Shown here in pieces: positions 62,590 through 64,000 of a stretch of DNA of 64,000 nucleotides. The stretch is from Zobellia amurskyensis (GTDB lineage: Bacteria > Bacteroidota > Bacteroidia > Flavobacteriales > Flavobacteriaceae). The stretch covers positions 1 through 64,000 of the forward strand of contig NZ_RCNR01000005.1 of NCBI RefSeq assembly GCF_009725985.1, written 5' to 3'. A program made the position numbers and the translations under genes. The notes under the pieces are model-generated. The model was given only the letters and a program-made list of their open reading frames with translations, was not told the origin of the DNA and did no database searches. The stretch's first letter is position 1, and each line of letters starts with the position of its first letter.

Positions 62590-63438
62590 TTATTTAATCA
62601 TACCCAAATTAACCACCTCTTGCTCCGTTAGGTAACGCCAATGGCCTCTAGGCAAATCCTTCTTGGTAAGACCCGCATAAACTACGCGGTCTAATTTTAC
62701 GATTTCGTACCCCAAGGTCTCAAAAATACGTTGCACGATATTTGTTCTGGTACTGAAGATTTCCATACCAATCTGGTTTTTGGGTGCCTTATCTACAAAA
62801 CTAACATCTTGCACCTTAATTACCTTTTCATCTACAATGATACCTTCTTGAATTTTTTTCAAGTCGGCACTACGTAAAGGCTTACTTAGCTCAATATGAA
62901 ATATCTTTCTTAAACCGTTTTTAGGGCTATTCAAGCGTTTTGTTAAATCACCATCGTTAGTGAACAACAAAAGTCCTGTAGTATCTTTACCTAATTTACC
63001 AACGGGTAAAAGTTCGGTTTTAGTCGCCTTGGAAATTAAGCCCAAAGCAGTACGTCTACCATGCTCATTACGAGCTGCAGTTGTAAAATCTTTAGGTTTA
63101 TTAAGTAAAACGTATTCTTTTTTTATTGGATTCAATAAGCGACCGTCAAACTTAACCTCATCGGTAAGCTTCACCTTGTAGCCCATCTCAATTACAGGTT
63201 TTCCGTTTACGGTAACGCTGCCTGCAGAAATATAAATATCAGCTTCTCTACGTGAACATACACCGGAATTGGCCACATACTTGTTCAAACGAATCAAGTT
63301 AGGGTCTGATGGTTTCTTTGGTTCTTGTTCCGTTTTCTTTCGTACCGGTGAATTGCCACGTGCATAACTCTTCTTGCGGAAAGTACCGCCTTGTCTGCCT
63401 GAAGCTCTCTTATCATTGTTGGAGTCTGATCTGCCCAT
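62590..63438 (-). CDS. RsuA/RluB-family pseudouridine synthase homologue, catalytic Asp lost
   Basis: This 282-residue protein has a basic, low-complexity start (residues 1-45), an S4 RNA-binding domain (IRLNKYVANSGVCSRREADIYI) and an RsuA/RluB fold. The motif that normally reads GRLDxxTxGLLL reads GKLGKDTTGLLL, so the catalytic Asp is Gly150 (GGT for GAT). A second conserved region, usually G(R/K)NRxVRR, reads STRTNIVQR. It may be an inactive RNA-binding paralogue. The S4 domain and the basic tail are kept. A promoter box lies just upstream. Confidence 0.85.
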   Translation of the reverse strand: MGRSDSNNDKRASGRQGGTFRKKSYARGNSPVRKKTEQEPKKPSDPNLIRLNKYVANSGVCSRREADIYISAGSVTVNGKPVIEMGYKVKLTDEVKFDGRLLNPIKKEYVLLNKPKDFTTAARNEHGRRTALGLISKATKTELLPVGKLGKDTTGLLLFTNDGDLTKRLNSPKNGLRKIFHIELSKPLRSADLKKIQEGIIVDEKVIKVQDVSFVDKAPKNQIGMEIFSTRTNIVQRIFETLGYEIVKLDRVVYAGLTKKDLPRGHWRYLTEQEVVNLGMIK

Positions 63439-63452
63439 ATCTATAATTTATG

Positions 63453-63460
63453 CAAAGGTA
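63453..63460 (-). promoter_or_regulatory. promoter -7 box of the rluB-like gene
   Basis: The minus strand reads TACCTTTG, an exact TAnnTTTG match, giving a short leader of about 9 nt to the ATG at 63438. No clear -33 TTG is present. Confidence 0.45.
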
Positions 63461-63463
63461 ACT

Positions 63464-64000
63464 TTAATCTTTGAACTCTACGGTAGATTGACGCTCCCGA
63501 TTTACGGTAAGCTTCGTTACATCCGGTCTTGAATAGTGCCCAACCGGGTCAAAATTCTGGCGTTCCTCGTAAACCCTGTTAAAATCTAGGTTATGATATA
63601 ACAATCCTTCTTTATCCAGCACAGGTTCTACCAACCATTCGCCATCCGGACCTGCTATACATGACCCACCATTGGCCATAACTTTGGGTGCCTTTTTCAA
63701 AATTTCAGCTAAATGCGGCGTGGTTTCAGGAAAATCACCCCTTTTCATCAATGAAGAAACAGAGATAACAAAACTGCGCGACTCACGTGCTATGAAACGT
63801 GTAATGTCTTTGGTATTATGGTCACTACCCGGCCATACGGCAATATGTAAGTTTTCTCCTTGTCCGTACAAAGCGGTTCGTGGCAAAGGCATCCAATTCT
63901 CCCAGCAGTTGAGTCCACCGACAGTAAAGTTTTTCAGCGGATGCACTTGAAGTCCATTGCCATCACCAGGCGCCCACGTCAGGCGTTCATCATAAGTGGG
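63464..64000 (-). CDS. nitrilase-family carbon-nitrogen hydrolase (N terminus outside window)
   Basis: The last 178 codons of a nitrilase run to the window edge. The visible start [17 protein letters not shown] is the lysine/glutamate-proximal region of the family. The active-site Cys is in [31 protein letters not shown] follows, typical of true nitrilases. The likely role is hydrolysis of a nitrile to acid and ammonia. The internal GTG at 63946 is not the start: the frame is open to 64000 with family-typical sequence. Confidence 0.9.
   Translation of the reverse strand, partial: PTYDERLTWAPGDGNGLQVHPLKNFTVGGLNCWENWMPLPRTALYGQGENLHIAVWPGSDHNTKDITRFIARESRSFVISVSSLMKRGDFPETTPHLAEILKKAPKVMANGGSCIAGPDGEWLVEPVLDKEGLLYHNLDFNRVYEERQNFDPVGHYSRPDVTKLTVNRERQSTVEFKD

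Noticed and set aside
63946-63946. GTG as the start of the nitrilase fragment
   Set aside because: The frame is open to the window end with family-typical sequence (PTYDERLTW), so the gene is partial.
1-64000. CRISPR arrays, prophage, insertion sequences or integrases
   Set aside because: No direct-repeat/spacer array, transposase, integrase or phage structural gene was seen in the window. The regular repeats at 53-60 kb are coding modules of one protein.

Overview
The window is a chromosomal segment of a low-GC Bacteroidota bacterium, almost certainly a marine Flavobacteriaceae of the Zobellia/Maribacter type; the genus is an inference. The evidence is type IX secretion features (a PorP/SprF homologue and a CHU_C/type B sorting domain), many SusF/OMP-style barrels and lipoproteins, promoters of the Bacteroidota form (TTG, about 19 nt, TAnnTTTG), A/T-rich start regions, and a Bacteroidota-type N-succinylornithine transcarbamylase in the arginine pathway.

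Layout. (1) 0-8 kb, minus strand: envelope housekeeping genes, namely a PpiD/SurA-like foldase, a CNNM/CorC membrane protein, LptC, a TPR protein, an outer-membrane barrel and CoaX. (2) 8-14 kb, plus strand: tRNA-Phe, then a run with an MTR-kinase-like phosphotransferase, an ADP-ribosylglycohydrolase lipoprotein, a periplasmic rhodanese, the two arsenosugar-associated glycosyltransferase families (TIGR04282 and TIGR04283), a purine nucleoside phosphorylase and a DUF547 protein. This looks like part of an arsenosugar pathway. (3) 14-25 kb: amidase, AraC regulator with a flavin amine oxidase, SDR, VOC protein, peptide deformylase, an Omp85-like protein, a GH113-like lipoprotein, a barrel and a second DUF547 protein. 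(4) 25-35 kb: an FAD reductase paired with a NapH/NosR-like iron-sulfur membrane protein, then a MORN-repeat protein, a GH78-like glycosidase and three glycosyltransferases.

(5) 34.9-47.4 kb: a long arginine/proline operon in the order leader peptide, GNAT, argG, small unknown gene, argC, proC, argD, proA, proB, argF', SDR, argB, argE, argH. Just downstream of a near-consensus promoter lies a 26-codon ORF not previously called. It carries six arginine codons, four of them in a row just before its stop, followed by RNA that can form mutually exclusive hairpins. I read it as an arginine-sensing leader peptide for the whole operon. Residue 90 of ArgF' is Ser, which points to succinylated rather than acetylated intermediates.

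(6) 47.5-62.4 kb, accessory surface region: an orphan membrane protein, an M1 peptidase followed by a barrel and a decayed fragment of a second M1 copy, a cadherin-plus-metzincin lipoprotein, and a 2557-residue secreted adhesin. The adhesin is built from a duplicated PKD plus BspA-like (DUF285) cassette and a tandem Fn3-like array, and is followed by its PorP/SprF partner. (7) 62.6-64 kb, minus strand: an RsuA/RluB-family protein that has lost its catalytic Asp, and a nitrilase cut by the window end.
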